Shown: positions 56,044 through 64,000 of the stretch, piece by piece
Layout of the letters: every line of letters starts with the position of its first letter
How positions within the stretch are numbered: position 1 is the stretch's first letter
Assembly: GCF_000814675.1 (NCBI RefSeq)
Contig: NZ_JWIG01000001.1
Location: 62,001-126,000 of the forward strand
From: Pseudoalteromonas distincta
GTDB lineage: Bacteria > Pseudomonadota > Gammaproteobacteria > Enterobacterales > Alteromonadaceae
Length of the DNA: 64,000 nt
Reading direction: 5' to 3'
Made by a program: the position numbers and the translations under genes
Notes under the pieces: generated by a model
The model's database searches: none
Seen by the model: the letters and a program-made list of their open reading frames with translations, nothing else
What the model was told of the DNA's origin: nothing

Positions 56044-56829
56044 ATGATTAAGCTGTTAATTTTCATCGTAGTAATTGCCATTCCTACCAAAGTATTTAGC
56101 GAGCAAACATGGCAAATTGTTACTGAAAACTACCCTCCCTATTTTAGCGAAAACCTTCCTGATAACGGTTGGTTATACGAAATCACTCAATCAGCCCTTA
56201 AAACTCAAGGCATTAATAGCGAAGCCGAGTTTACGACATGGGACCGCGCCCTAAAGCTATTAGAAAAAAAGAGAAAAACAGCTATTTTAGGCGCTTTTTA
56301 CTCATTAAAAAGAAATGAAGTTTTTTACTACTCTCGCCCACTTGCAGTTGCTCATTCAGGAATTTTTAAACGCAAAGAGAGTGCTATTAATTTCGATGGT
56401 ACAGTCCAATCATTAACACCTTATAGTATTGGTACAGAAGATAATGCCTTTGTAAGCCAAGAGTTTACTAGAAATACTGAGCTGGCAATAACGTCTACTA
56501 AAAGCCTTCCTACAAGTTTATACCTGCTACAACAAGGTCGTATTGATTTGGTCGCAGGCACTAAAGAAGTAGGGAAGTATTGGCTTGAGCACAATAACGA
56601 AGTTGATTTAGATAAGAATAAAATTGAGTACTTATTGCCAGATCTTGCTTCTCATAAACTATATTTAGTTGTCTCTAAATCAAATTACAGAGCAAAAGAG
56701 TACTTACAAAAATTTAATAGAGGGATTGATATAATAATTGAAAACGGAAGCATTGCTGAAATCATGAAAAAACACAATTTCAGCAATCGAAAAACAGCTG
56801 AATACATTAATTTTTTAAAAGAAAATTAG
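56044..56829 (+). CDS. Periplasmic solute-binding protein, amino-acid type (orphan)
   Basis: A 261-residue protein with a signal peptide (MIKLLIFIVVIAIPTKVFSE, cut near residue 18-19) and a family 3 binding-protein fold: WQIVTENYPPYFSENLPDNG and FTTWDRALKLLEKKRKTAILG near the start, RIDLVAGTKEVGKYWL later. No permease or ATPase gene is next to it, so it is not clearly a transporter part; such orphan proteins in this order are common and often uncharacterised. I chose the ATG at 56044 rather than the GTG at 56032. It is convergent with miaE, leaving 2 bases between stops. Confidence 0.8.
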   Translation: MIKLLIFIVVIAIPTKVFSEQTWQIVTENYPPYFSENLPDNGWLYEITQSALKTQGINSEAEFTTWDRALKLLEKKRKTAILGAFYSLKRNEVFYYSRPLAVAHSGIFKRKESAINFDGTVQSLTPYSIGTEDNAFVSQEFTRNTELAITSTKSLPTSLYLLQQGRIDLVAGTKEVGKYWLEHNNEVDLDKNKIEYLLPDLASHKLYLVVSKSNYRAKEYLQKFNRGIDIIIENGSIAEIMKKHNFSNRKTAEYINFLKEN

Positions 56830-56831
56830 CT

Positions 56832-57593
56832 TTATGCTATTGGCAGGCCACTATGAAACTTAAAATCTTCATCCTGTGATGAAATTAATTCGGCTTCAAT
56901 CTCGCCAAATTCTTTAACTCGTTCGGTAATATCAAAATCAGCAATTTCTTGCGCTAAAGTTAGATAATCTTGGTAATGACGGGCTTCAGAGCGCAGCAGC
57001 GAAATATAAAAATCACCTAAACGTTTGTCAACATGCGGCGCAAGCTTTGCGAAACGCTCACACGAACGCGCCTCAATGTAAGCGCCTACAATTAATTTAT
57101 CAACAAGGGCGTTTGGCTCAAACGTTTTAACATGACGAAGCATGCCTTTTGCATAACGACATGGTGTAATGCTTTGGTACTCTACACCGTACTCGTCCAT
57201 AATTTCGAGCACTTGGTAAAAATGATGCAACTCTTCTTTTATCAACAATACCATTTTATCAATTAAATCTTGTCCATATGGCGAATTAGATTTAGGAATT
57301 ATTGATTTAGTTAGCTTATTTTTAGCCACGAGATCACGCCAATTTCCTTCACGCTTATAAATAAGCGTTTCAAATGGCTTTAGCCACTCGAGTAAGGCAT
57401 CACTACCCTCTTTATCAACAGCGTATTTACGTATTAAAAACATCGCACTTTGAGCCGCTTTTAACTCACAAATTAAGTGATCGATTAAGATGACTGATAA
57501 GTTCTCTTTTTTAATTGCCTGCTCCACCCACTGCTGCGGGGTTGTACACACTAAAAAGTTATTGATCGGCTCTAAAAGTTGGCTATGTGGCAC
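56832..57593 (-). CDS. miaE: tRNA 2-methylthio-N6-isopentenyl adenosine hydroxylase
   Basis: MiaE hydroxylates the isopentenyl group of ms2i6A37 in tRNAs reading UNN codons, using oxygen and a diiron centre. The 253-residue four-helix protein has the ferritin-like ligands in LICELKAAQSAMFLI, IKEELHHFYQVLEIMDEYG and IEARSCERFA...RSEARHYQDYL. The start is GTG at 57593 without a strong ribosome-binding site. Single gene, convergent with the binding-protein gene. Confidence 0.93.
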   Translation of the reverse strand: MPHSQLLEPINNFLVCTTPQQWVEQAIKKENLSVILIDHLICELKAAQSAMFLIRKYAVDKEGSDALLEWLKPFETLIYKREGNWRDLVAKNKLTKSIIPKSNSPYGQDLIDKMVLLIKEELHHFYQVLEIMDEYGVEYQSITPCRYAKGMLRHVKTFEPNALVDKLIVGAYIEARSCERFAKLAPHVDKRLGDFYISLLRSEARHYQDYLTLAQEIADFDITERVKEFGEIEAELISSQDEDFKFHSGLPIA

Positions 57594-57798
57594 GTTGACT
57601 GCTCATTACTAAATAAATTTGATAGAGCGTTATTTTAACACGAAATTTTGTTTGGGATAAATCAAAGCCCTAACCTGTGCAAAATGTTAATAGTGAGTTA
57701 ACTTGACTTTGCAAAATAAGTGAACCATAACTGTACATAGACTGTATAAAAATAAACCAACCAAAACAGTAATACGTTCCTTTTATGGAGTAAGCACT

Positions 57799-58398
57799 AT
57801 GATACTAAATCATCTCTGGGGCATTTATGCTCACCCACTTGAAGAATGGCAAACAATAGATAATCGCCATGAAAGTTTAACCTATAGTTTGTCGCATATT
57901 TTACTGATTGCTTTGTTTCCTTCAATAATGGGTTATTACTCATCTGTTTATTTAGGATGGAGTATAGGCGCAGGCGATCCTGTATTTTTAACGCACGATA
58001 GTGCGCTGTTAATTGCAGTTGCAATGTATTTTGCTTTAATAGCGGGTGTTTTTGCATTGGCGTATTTGGCTCATTGGATGGCCGTTACATTTGGCTCTAA
58101 GCCTACATTTACACAAACACTTGAACTTGCAGCTTATACTGCAACACCTGTGTTTATGTCGGCGCTTGCCGCCTTTTGGCCTGTTCTTTGGTTTGTAGTG
58201 TGTATTGGAATTATTGCACTAGCTTACTCGGTCTACTTACTTTATACCGGCGTACCAATACTTATGCATATTCCACAAGAGCGTGGCTTTATTTATGCCA
58301 GCTCGGTTGTAACGTGTGGATTAATATTACTGGTTATTATTTTAGCTGTAACAGCTATGCTTTGGACAAATGGGATTGTTAGTCCAATGTTTACTTAA
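57799..58398 (+). CDS. Yip1-family inner-membrane protein
   Basis: A 199-residue protein with about five membrane helices and the Yip1/DUF1282 pattern: HLWGIYAHPLEEWQTI at the N-terminus, then hydrophobic segments at about 35-55, 70-95, 108-130, 132-155 and 165-190. Function in bacteria is not established. The ATG has GGAG 8 bases upstream. It lies alone between miaE (divergent) and purF (convergent). Confidence 0.82.
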   Translation: MILNHLWGIYAHPLEEWQTIDNRHESLTYSLSHILLIALFPSIMGYYSSVYLGWSIGAGDPVFLTHDSALLIAVAMYFALIAGVFALAYLAHWMAVTFGSKPTFTQTLELAAYTATPVFMSALAAFWPVLWFVVCIGIIALAYSVYLLYTGVPILMHIPQERGFIYASSVVTCGLILLVIILAVTAMLWTNGIVSPMFT

Positions 58399-58456
58399 TA
58401 AAGTTTAGCTAAAAAAGAGTCGTGTTTGATAGAAATGTTCCCTTTCTTTCCTTCGC

Positions 58457-58486
58457 AAAAAAGGAGCTAATTAGCTCCTTTTTTTA
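58457..58486. terminator. Bidirectional terminator Yip1 gene / purF
   Basis: AAAAAAGGAGCTAA and TTAGCTCCTTTTTT form a continuous palindrome that pairs as a strong stem. T-runs lie on both sides between the convergent genes. Confidence 0.88.
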
Positions 58487-58512
58487 TGTAACGACTTTTT
58501 ATTAACTAATAA

Positions 58513-60039
58513 TTAATCAGCTTCGTTTTCGTCTTGGTTGTGAATCTCTAAACTTGAAGACATCGCACTTTCGCGGGTACTTTTTGCTGAATCGTTACGT
58601 AGCTCATCAATACGGTTTAAATAGTTTTGATCAATGTCGCCTGTAATATATTGCCCATCAAATACTGAGGTTTCGAACTTAGTAATTTCAGGATTTTCTT
58701 GGCTAACCGCAGCTATTAAATCTTTTAACGATTGAAAGATTAAACCGTCAGAACCAATACTTGCATTAATATCTTCAACTTCACGTCCGTGAGCAATAAG
58801 CTCAGCTGCTGAAGGCATATCAATACCGTACACATTAGGGAAGCGTATTTCAGGCGCTGCGGATGCAAAGTAAACATTTTTAGCACCAGACTCTCGAGCC
58901 ATTTCAACAATTTGTGCTGATGTTGTACCACGAACAATTGAGTCATCAACCAATAATACGTTTTTACCTTTAAACTCGCGATCAATTGCGTTTAGCTTTT
59001 GACGCACTGATTTTTTACGCATCTCTTGGCCAGGCATGATAAATGTACGACCAATATAACGGTTTTTAACAAAACCTTGGCGATACGGTAAATCAAGCAC
59101 ACGTGCAATTTCCAGTGCTACATCGCATGAAGTTTCTGGGATTGGAATAACTACATCAATGTCTTTATCAGCCCATTCGCGTGCAATTTTTTCGCCTAGT
59201 TTTGTGCCCATGTTTACGCGTGTTGCATAAACAGACATACGGTCTATTGTTGAATCAGGTCGAGCAAAATAAACAAATTCAAAAATACACGGCGAGTAAG
59301 ATGCTTTATCTGCACAACTAAGTGAATGAAATTCACCTTCTTCTGTAACATATATAGCTTCACCAGGGGCAACATCACGTACAAACTCAAAGCCGTCCGG
59401 TTTTAACGCAACGCTTTCAGAGGCGAACATGTACTCAGTGCCTTTTGCAGTCTCACGTTTACCAAATACAAGTGGACGGATACCATTCGGGTCGCGAAAA
59501 GCAACAATACCGTGACCAATAATCATAGCAATTGTTGCATAACCACCGCTTACTTTATTATTTACCTCGGTTACCGCAGTAAATATATCTTCAGGGTCTA
59601 AATGCAACTTATCAGATTTACTTAGTTCATGTGCCATGATGTTGAGTAAGATTTCTGAATCAGATGTTGTATTTACATGACGACGTGCTTCTGAGAATAA
59701 CTGCTCTTTTAAAGCTTCTGCATTAGTAAGGTTACCATTATGGGCAAGCGCTATACCAAACGGTGAGTTAACATAAAAAGGCTGTGCTTCAGATGAGCTT
59801 GAAGACCCTGCTGTAGGATAGCGCACATGGCCAAGACCAATCGTACCTTGTAGTCGTTTCATATGACGAGTGTGAAAGGCATCTTTCACTAAGCCATTTG
59901 CTTTGCGTAAGCTGAACGTATTATTCTCAATGGTAATGATACCCGCGGCATCTTGACCACGGTGCTGCAAAACAGTTAAGCCATCATAAATCGCCTGATT
60001 GACAGGGGATGTTCCGACTATTCCAACGATACCACACAT
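58513..60039 (-). CDS. purF: Amidophosphoribosyltransferase
   Basis: PurF makes phosphoribosylamine from PRPP and glutamine, the first step of purine synthesis. The 508-residue protein starts [20 protein letters not shown] with catalytic C2 exposed after Met removal, has the glutaminase segment [11 protein letters not shown], and the PRPP motif [16 protein letters not shown] (about residues 364-379). It lies 18 bases after cvpA and is read from the promoter at 60583-60612. Confidence 0.98.
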   Translation of the reverse strand: MCGIVGIVGTSPVNQAIYDGLTVLQHRGQDAAGIITIENNTFSLRKANGLVKDAFHTRHMKRLQGTIGLGHVRYPTAGSSSSSEAQPFYVNSPFGIALAHNGNLTNAEALKEQLFSEARRHVNTTSDSEILLNIMAHELSKSDKLHLDPEDIFTAVTEVNNKVSGGYATIAMIIGHGIVAFRDPNGIRPLVFGKRETAKGTEYMFASESVALKPDGFEFVRDVAPGEAIYVTEEGEFHSLSCADKASYSPCIFEFVYFARPDSTIDRMSVYATRVNMGTKLGEKIAREWADKDIDVVIPIPETSCDVALEIARVLDLPYRQGFVKNRYIGRTFIMPGQEMRKKSVRQKLNAIDREFKGKNVLLVDDSIVRGTTSAQIVEMARESGAKNVYFASAAPEIRFPNVYGIDMPSAAELIAHGREVEDINASIGSDGLIFQSLKDLIAAVSQENPEITKFETSVFDGQYITGDIDQNYLNRIDELRNDSAKSTRESAMSSSLEIHNQDENEAD

Positions 60040-60057
60040 GTAATTTATCCTCGCCGA

Positions 60058-60552
60058 TTAACGGTTTACTGAATTTAAAAAGCTCGAGTTGTTTTCTAGG
60101 TACGAAAAGAACCATTCAACAACAAAGCCAAATTCTGGAATCAAAATAGAATTGCCCCACCAGTGCGTATTGGGTGCACCAGTAAAAGCATCAAGAAAGA
60201 AGAGTAACGCGCTCACGACCAACACGCCTCGTAGAGCACCAAACACTATGCCAAAGACACGGTCGGTACCCGATAAACCAGTACGATGTACGAGCTCACC
60301 TAAAATGTAGTTTAGTAAACCGCCTAACAGTAGCGTCGCAAAGAATAATATGGCTATGGCCGCCGCATTTCTTAAAAGGGGTTCAGAAATGGTTGTTAGG
60401 AAGGAAGCTAAATATTGGTAAAATAAGCTAGAGATGATAAAGGCGCCAGCCCATACCGCTAATGACATTGCTTCTTTTACAAAGCCGCGTATTAAACCGA
60501 TGATGGTAGACAATACAATGATGCCAATAATGGCGTAATCAACCCAGATCAT
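60058..60552 (-). CDS. cvpA: CvpA family inner-membrane protein
   Basis: CvpA is a 164-residue membrane protein with four hydrophobic helices (about 4-22, 28-46, 60-85, 100-120), originally found as needed for colicin V export and commonly located just before purF; its role in envelope function is only partly known. Family motifs include [20 protein letters not shown] and [20 protein letters not shown] chose the ATG at 60552 over the TTG three codons earlier. Confidence 0.93.
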   Translation of the reverse strand: MIWVDYAIIGIIVLSTIIGLIRGFVKEAMSLAVWAGAFIISSLFYQYLASFLTTISEPLLRNAAAIAILFFATLLLGGLLNYILGELVHRTGLSGTDRVFGIVFGALRGVLVVSALLFFLDAFTGAPNTHWWGNSILIPEFGFVVEWFFSYLENNSSFLNSVNR

Positions 60553-60582
60553 AAGAACCAATTAGTCGCTAATTTGGGGCGC

Positions 60583-60612
60583 ATTCTATACCCAAACATC
60601 GTTAGTATGCAA
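60583..60612 (-). promoter_or_regulatory. Promoter of cvpA-purF
   Basis: On the minus strand TTGCAT (60607-60612), an 18-base spacer and TAGAAT (60583-60588) precede GCGCCCC. No match to a PurR operator was found around it. Confidence 0.65.
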
Positions 60613-60713
60613 GTTTAAACGGGAGATTACTGGGTTGTAGTTAATACAAAAAATTAACATTCTAGTCTAGGTATTGTGAGATAAAGATAATGATAAAAAA
60701 AATATAAATAAAT

Positions 60714-60742
60714 AAAAAAAGGCTTGTTATACAAGCCTTTTT
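60714..60742 (-). terminator. Terminator after dedD
   Basis: AAAAAAAGGCTTG, a TTATA loop and CAAGCCTTTTT form a stem just before the dedD stop side. It separates accD-folC-dedD from cvpA-purF. Confidence 0.85.
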
Positions 60743-60746
60743 AAAA

Positions 60747-61394
60747 TTATTTTGTTACTTCGTACTGCGTAACTTTACCATTTAATTTAGTAAGCTCTTT
60801 GAGCTGGGGGAGCTGCTTTTGTAATTCACTTTTATCAAGCGAAGGACCAACAAATACTTTGGTTAGTGTCCCATTTGGGGTTTTAATCGGTTTAGTAAAC
60901 GTTTTAAACCCTTCAGCCTTTAATTTAGCCTGTAATGCTTTAACGTTTGCAACATGTGAAAAACTACCTAATTGAATAACATAGGCCATACTCGTTAGGT
61001 TTTCATCACTTTTACGTGGTGCAATTGGCTCTGGCTTAGCTTGAACAGGCGCTTTTGTAATTGGTGTAGCTTTGGGTTCTATAGTTGCTTCAACAACTTT
61101 ATCTTCCACAGCGTAATCACTCTCATCCATCGCGCTTTGCTGCTCAAAAGCTTCATCGTCAGCTTGAATGTCTTCAATTTCATCTTGCTTTAGTGGCTCA
61201 GCATTAGCCATATTTTCATCAATTGACTCTTGAAGATCGATTGTTTTGAACTCAGGGCGGTCTGGGATCGCTTTAAAGCCTTCTTTATAATGCACTTTTT
61301 CGCCATCGAGTATATTAGGGATAAACACAATTGCTGCGATCACCACTATACTTGTTCCGACTAAGCGATTAATAAAACTTGAGTTCACCGACAT
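60747..61394 (-). CDS. dedD: DedD-type SPOR domain cell-division protein
   Basis: DedD is an inner-membrane protein drawn to the septum by its SPOR domain, which binds denuded glycans. The 215-residue protein has one N-terminal helix (about 7-26), an acidic and Pro-rich linker (about 40-135) and a C-terminal SPOR domain (AYVIQLGSFSHVANVKALQAKL ending near TKVFVGPSLDKSE). It lies 5 bases after folC. Confidence 0.93.
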   Translation of the reverse strand: MSVNSSFINRLVGTSIVVIAAIVFIPNILDGEKVHYKEGFKAIPDRPEFKTIDLQESIDENMANAEPLKQDEIEDIQADDEAFEQQSAMDESDYAVEDKVVEATIEPKATPITKAPVQAKPEPIAPRKSDENLTSMAYVIQLGSFSHVANVKALQAKLKAEGFKTFTKPIKTPNGTLTKVFVGPSLDKSELQKQLPQLKELTKLNGKVTQYEVTK

Positions 61395-61399
61395 CCTCT

Positions 61400-62665
61400 C
61401 TATTTTTTAAAGTAATTAATAGCGCCAGCAACTGTAAAAAATGAACCAAATATAATCAACATAGTATCACTTTGTTGTTCTGGTAAAATTACATTCAGTG
61501 CTTGTGCCACACTATCATAGCTATTAATAGTATTATGATGAGACAATTCGTGCAGTGCATTTTGTAAATTACTTGCAGTGTCGCCTCGCGGGCCACTTAA
61601 GCTCGCTAATGACCACTCATCGACCAAGTGACTTACTTCTTTAAATACACCCGCTTTATCTTTATCAGCAAGCATAGCGGCTAATGCATGAATTTTAAAG
61701 CCTTTATCTTTATAGCTTGATAACTTATTGGCTAAATAACGCGCCGACTCAGGGTTGTGTGCTACGTCGGTAAAGACTAAAGGCTCAACACTTAACTGTT
61801 GAAAGCGCCCTTCGACAACTAAATTAGCTAAACAACTTCGTATAATTGATTCACTAGGTAATAAGTTTAAAACACTTAGCGTAGTTAATGCGGTAGCTGC
61901 ATTTTGACACGGTATTGCAGGCTTATCTATTTCAAGATTATGTTCTTTATATTGCCAATTAAAGCTCTCAGCATTTTCTTTAAAAATAAAGTCACTGCCC
62001 GACAGCGTCATGTTGGCATTAATTTCTTTGCCGTAATCAGTCATTGTGTGAGGAATATTTAAATCCCCTATAATAGCGGGCGTATTTTCACGAAAAATAC
62101 CGGCTTTATCATAAGCCACTAACTCACGGGTATCACCTAAGTACTCTTTATGGTCTAAGTCTATAGTGGTGATCACGCTTGCAAAGGGATTGACTATATT
62201 TGTGGCGTCAAAGCGCCCACCTAAACCAACCTCTAGTAATACATAATCGACGTTACAGCTTTTAAAAATTGCCAACGCCCCCAAAGTACCATATTCAAAA
62301 TAAGTCAGAGCAGTGTCTTTACGGCCTTGCTCAAGCTGGTGAAAAGCATCTATATGAAATTGGTCTGCCAATTCTTCCCCATTAACTCGTACACGCTCGT
62401 TATAACGAATTAAATGTGGAGATGCGTAAGTACCCACACTGAAACCTTGCGCTAGCAATAGCGACTCTAAGCAGCGTGCTGTGGTGCCCTTACCGTTTGT
62501 ACCGGCAATAAGAATAATTTTACTTGGAGTGTTTAACAGGCCAATATTGTTAGCAACATTAGCAACTCGCTCTAAGCCCATAGCAATGTTAGCTGGGTGA
62601 ACACTTTCTAAATAAAAAAGCCAATCATCAAGGCTTGATGATTGGCTAGGAATTTTTTTTGTCAT
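61400..62665 (-). CDS. folC: Dihydrofolate synthase/folylpolyglutamate synthase
   Basis: FolC joins glutamate to dihydropteroate and later extends the polyglutamate tail of folates. The 421-residue Mur-ligase-type protein has the P-loop GTNGKGTT at 55-62, the LLEVGLGGRFDATNIV motif (about 147-162) and TTIDLDHKEYLGDT. It lies 25 bases after accD, as in E. coli. Confidence 0.97.
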   Translation of the reverse strand: MTKKIPSQSSSLDDWLFYLESVHPANIAMGLERVANVANNIGLLNTPSKIILIAGTNGKGTTARCLESLLLAQGFSVGTYASPHLIRYNERVRVNGEELADQFHIDAFHQLEQGRKDTALTYFEYGTLGALAIFKSCNVDYVLLEVGLGGRFDATNIVNPFASVITTIDLDHKEYLGDTRELVAYDKAGIFRENTPAIIGDLNIPHTMTDYGKEINANMTLSGSDFIFKENAESFNWQYKEHNLEIDKPAIPCQNAATALTTLSVLNLLPSESIIRSCLANLVVEGRFQQLSVEPLVFTDVAHNPESARYLANKLSSYKDKGFKIHALAAMLADKDKAGVFKEVSHLVDEWSLASLSGPRGDTASNLQNALHELSHHNTINSYDSVAQALNVILPEQQSDTMLIIFGSFFTVAGAINYFKK

Positions 62666-62690
62666 AGCGTGTAATCAGTAAAGCTGAAAT

Positions 62691-63566
62691 TTACGCTACT
62701 CTATGCTCTTGTTCCGTAGAAGGCAAGTTCATAAATTTAGCTAAAATGCGTGCAAGGGTATCGCGCATTTCACGGCGGTCAATAATCATGTCAATTGCAC
62801 CGTGTTCAAGCAAAAATTCACTACGCTGAAAGCCTTCAGGTAATGTTTCGCGAACTGTTTGCTCAATAACACGAGGACCCGCAAAGCCAATTAACGCTTT
62901 AGGTTCTGCAACGTTAATATCGCCCAGCATAGCAAGTGATGCAGATACACCACCCATAGTTGGGTCAGTCATGACTGAAATAAACGGAAGACCTTTTTCA
63001 GTCATTTTTGCAAGTGCAGCACTTGTTTTAGCCATTTGCATAAGCGACATAAGCGCTTCTTGCATGCGTGCACCGCCTGATGCAGAAAAACAAATAAGCG
63101 GCATGTTATGCTCTAAACATTGATCAACAGCATCAACAAAGCGAGCGCCAACAACAGAAGCCATTGAGCCACCCATAAATGAGAACTCAAATGCTACTGC
63201 TGCAACTGGAATGCCTTTTAATCGGCCTTTCATAGCTACAAGTGCATCTTTTTCACCACTTGCTTTTTGGGCTGCACTGATACGATCAGAGTATTTTTTA
63301 GAATCTTTAAACTTAAGAATGTCTTTAGGCTCATGTTGTGTGCCAAGCTCTTGACGGTCACCTTCATCTAAAAAGTGCTCCAGGCGCTTACGGCCACTAA
63401 CACGCATGTGGTGGTCACACTTAGGACATACGTTTAATGACTTTTCTAATTCAGCTTTATATAAAATTGAATCACACGATGTGCACTTAGCCCAAACACC
63501 TTCTGGGATTTCTTTACGACCTGATGATTTTGTCGTTTTAGGTAAGATTTTTTCTAGCCAACTCAT
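62691..63566 (-). CDS. accD: Acetyl-CoA carboxylase carboxyltransferase subunit beta
   Basis: AccD with AccA transfers the carboxyl group from biotin to acetyl-CoA, starting fatty-acid synthesis. The 291-residue protein has a zinc ribbon with C28, C31, C47 and C50, and the crotonase-like core with [21 protein letters not shown] chose the ATG at 63566 ([10 protein letters not shown]) with AGAGAG upstream; the longer start at 63614 is not supported by the family. It follows truA by about 155 bases; dedA, found between them in E. coli, is absent. Confidence 0.97.
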   Translation of the reverse strand: MSWLEKILPKTTKSSGRKEIPEGVWAKCTSCDSILYKAELEKSLNVCPKCDHHMRVSGRKRLEHFLDEGDRQELGTQHEPKDILKFKDSKKYSDRISAAQKASGEKDALVAMKGRLKGIPVAAVAFEFSFMGGSMASVVGARFVDAVDQCLEHNMPLICFSASGGARMQEALMSLMQMAKTSAALAKMTEKGLPFISVMTDPTMGGVSASLAMLGDINVAEPKALIGFAGPRVIEQTVRETLPEGFQRSEFLLEHGAIDMIIDRREMRDTLARILAKFMNLPSTEQEHRVA

Positions 63567-63721
63567 TTGCAACTCTCTTAATGCTGTTCTGTGTCGCGAG
63601 CCTGCCAATAGCAATTAGCAGACAAATTTTTTCAATTAAAACATGAATTACACTAACGCGGTATAAAAAACTGGTCTTAGTAGTTAAAAGTGTTCATAAA
63701 AAGTACTAACGACAACCATAA

Positions 63722-64000
63722 CTAAATTTCAGCGTCAGGTAAAAACAATGGACCTAAAGGCATTTTAGGAATATTAAACTCTTCAGGATAATCGACATCA
63801 ACTAAGTATAAACCTGCAGCTTTAGCTGTAGCACTTGCTTTAGCACGCTCTTTACAATCAAGTAATTCTTTCAACCAAATAGGCTGTTGCTTATGTATGC
63901 CAATATCCATCAAGCTCCCCGTTATATTACGTACCATGTGATGTAAGAACGCATTCGCCTTAATATCAATAATAACGTAACACCCTTGCCGCTGTACCGA
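63722..64000 (-). CDS. truA: tRNA pseudouridine synthase A, C-terminal part (cut by window end)
   Basis: About 92 C-terminal residues are present; the frame stays open to position 64000. TruA makes pseudouridine at positions 38-40 of tRNA anticodon stems. The segment [19 protein letters not shown], containing the conserved FLHHMVR motif, and the end [17 protein letters not shown] are typical. It is upstream of accD in the usual order. Confidence 0.95.
   Translation of the reverse strand, partial: SVQRQGCYVIIDIKANAFLHHMVRNITGSLMDIGIHKQQPIWLKELLDCKERAKASATAKAAGLYLVDVDYPEEFNIPKMPLGPLFLPDAEI

Noticed and set aside
57797..58057. An 86-residue minus-strand frame opposite the Yip1 gene
   Set aside because: It lacks a ribosome-binding site and a recognisable domain, and it lies wholly inside a convincing membrane-protein gene on the other strand.
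60562..60746. Possible PurR operator before cvpA-purF
   Set aside because: The nearest match (ATGCAAGTTTAAACG) lacks the central CG symmetry of the PurR box.

Overview
The window looks like core chromosome of a marine gammaproteobacterium of the order Alteromonadales, most likely Pseudoalteromonas. The reasons are the moderately AT-rich composition, the protein sequences as I recognise them, and gene orders typical of gammaproteobacteria. No gene for replication, conjugation or phage functions was seen. The only gene that looks recently acquired is an AT-rich DUF2971 gene at about 25.3-26.3 kb.

Layout. Positions 1-7.1 kb: the 5' part of lpxB (minus strand), then the cytochrome bd oxidase operon cydA-cydB-cydX-cydD-cydC (plus). 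Positions 7.1-20.6 kb: one long minus-strand block, read as rpsB-tsf-pyrH-frr-uppS-cdsA-dxr-rseP-bamA-skp-lpxD-fabZ-lpxA, covering translation, isoprenoid and phospholipid synthesis, outer-membrane assembly and lipid A. A short RlpA-like lipoprotein gene follows it. Positions 20.9-25.2 kb: the divergent plus-strand unit map-glnD-dapD. Positions 25.3-31.2 kb: DUF2971, a BCCT transporter, phhAB (phenylalanine to tyrosine) and a methionine gamma-lyase. Positions 31.3-41.7 kb: an envelope-stress locus with pspABC-ycjXF on the minus strand behind a sigma-54-type promoter, divergent from pspF-sapABCDF. Positions 41.8-51 kb: a secreted VOC protein, then the protein quality-control cluster tig-clpP-clpX-lon-hupB-ppiD (minus), with a sigma-32-type promoter before lon. 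Positions 51.3-51.9 kb: five tRNAs (Pro-Arg-His-Pro-Pro as transcribed). Positions 52.2-58.4 kb: folD, cysS, ppiB, lpxH, an orphan periplasmic binding protein, miaE and a Yip1-family membrane protein. Positions 58.5-64 kb: truA-accD-folC-dedD-cvpA-purF (minus), with truA cut by the window end.

How the parts fit. Most of the window serves growth and envelope building: lipid A (lpxA, B, D, H), fatty-acid supply (accD, fabZ), undecaprenyl and isoprenoid supply (uppS, dxr), phospholipid precursor (cdsA) and outer-membrane protein export (bamA, skp, rseP, ppiD). Many starts needed correction. Several genes use GTG or TTG (lpxA, fabZ, skp, cdsA, frr, hupB, glnD, miaE), and cydX is a 54-residue gene that is easily missed.

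I did not find a convincing new multi-gene system. The points most worth a second look are a perfect 24-bp palindrome at the predicted cydA transcription start, the cyd operon lying between lpxA and lpxB, an intrinsic terminator touching the uppS start, a repeat-like element between frr and uppS, a BCCT transporter with a changed substrate box, the pspF-sap linkage, and the DUF2971 gene.
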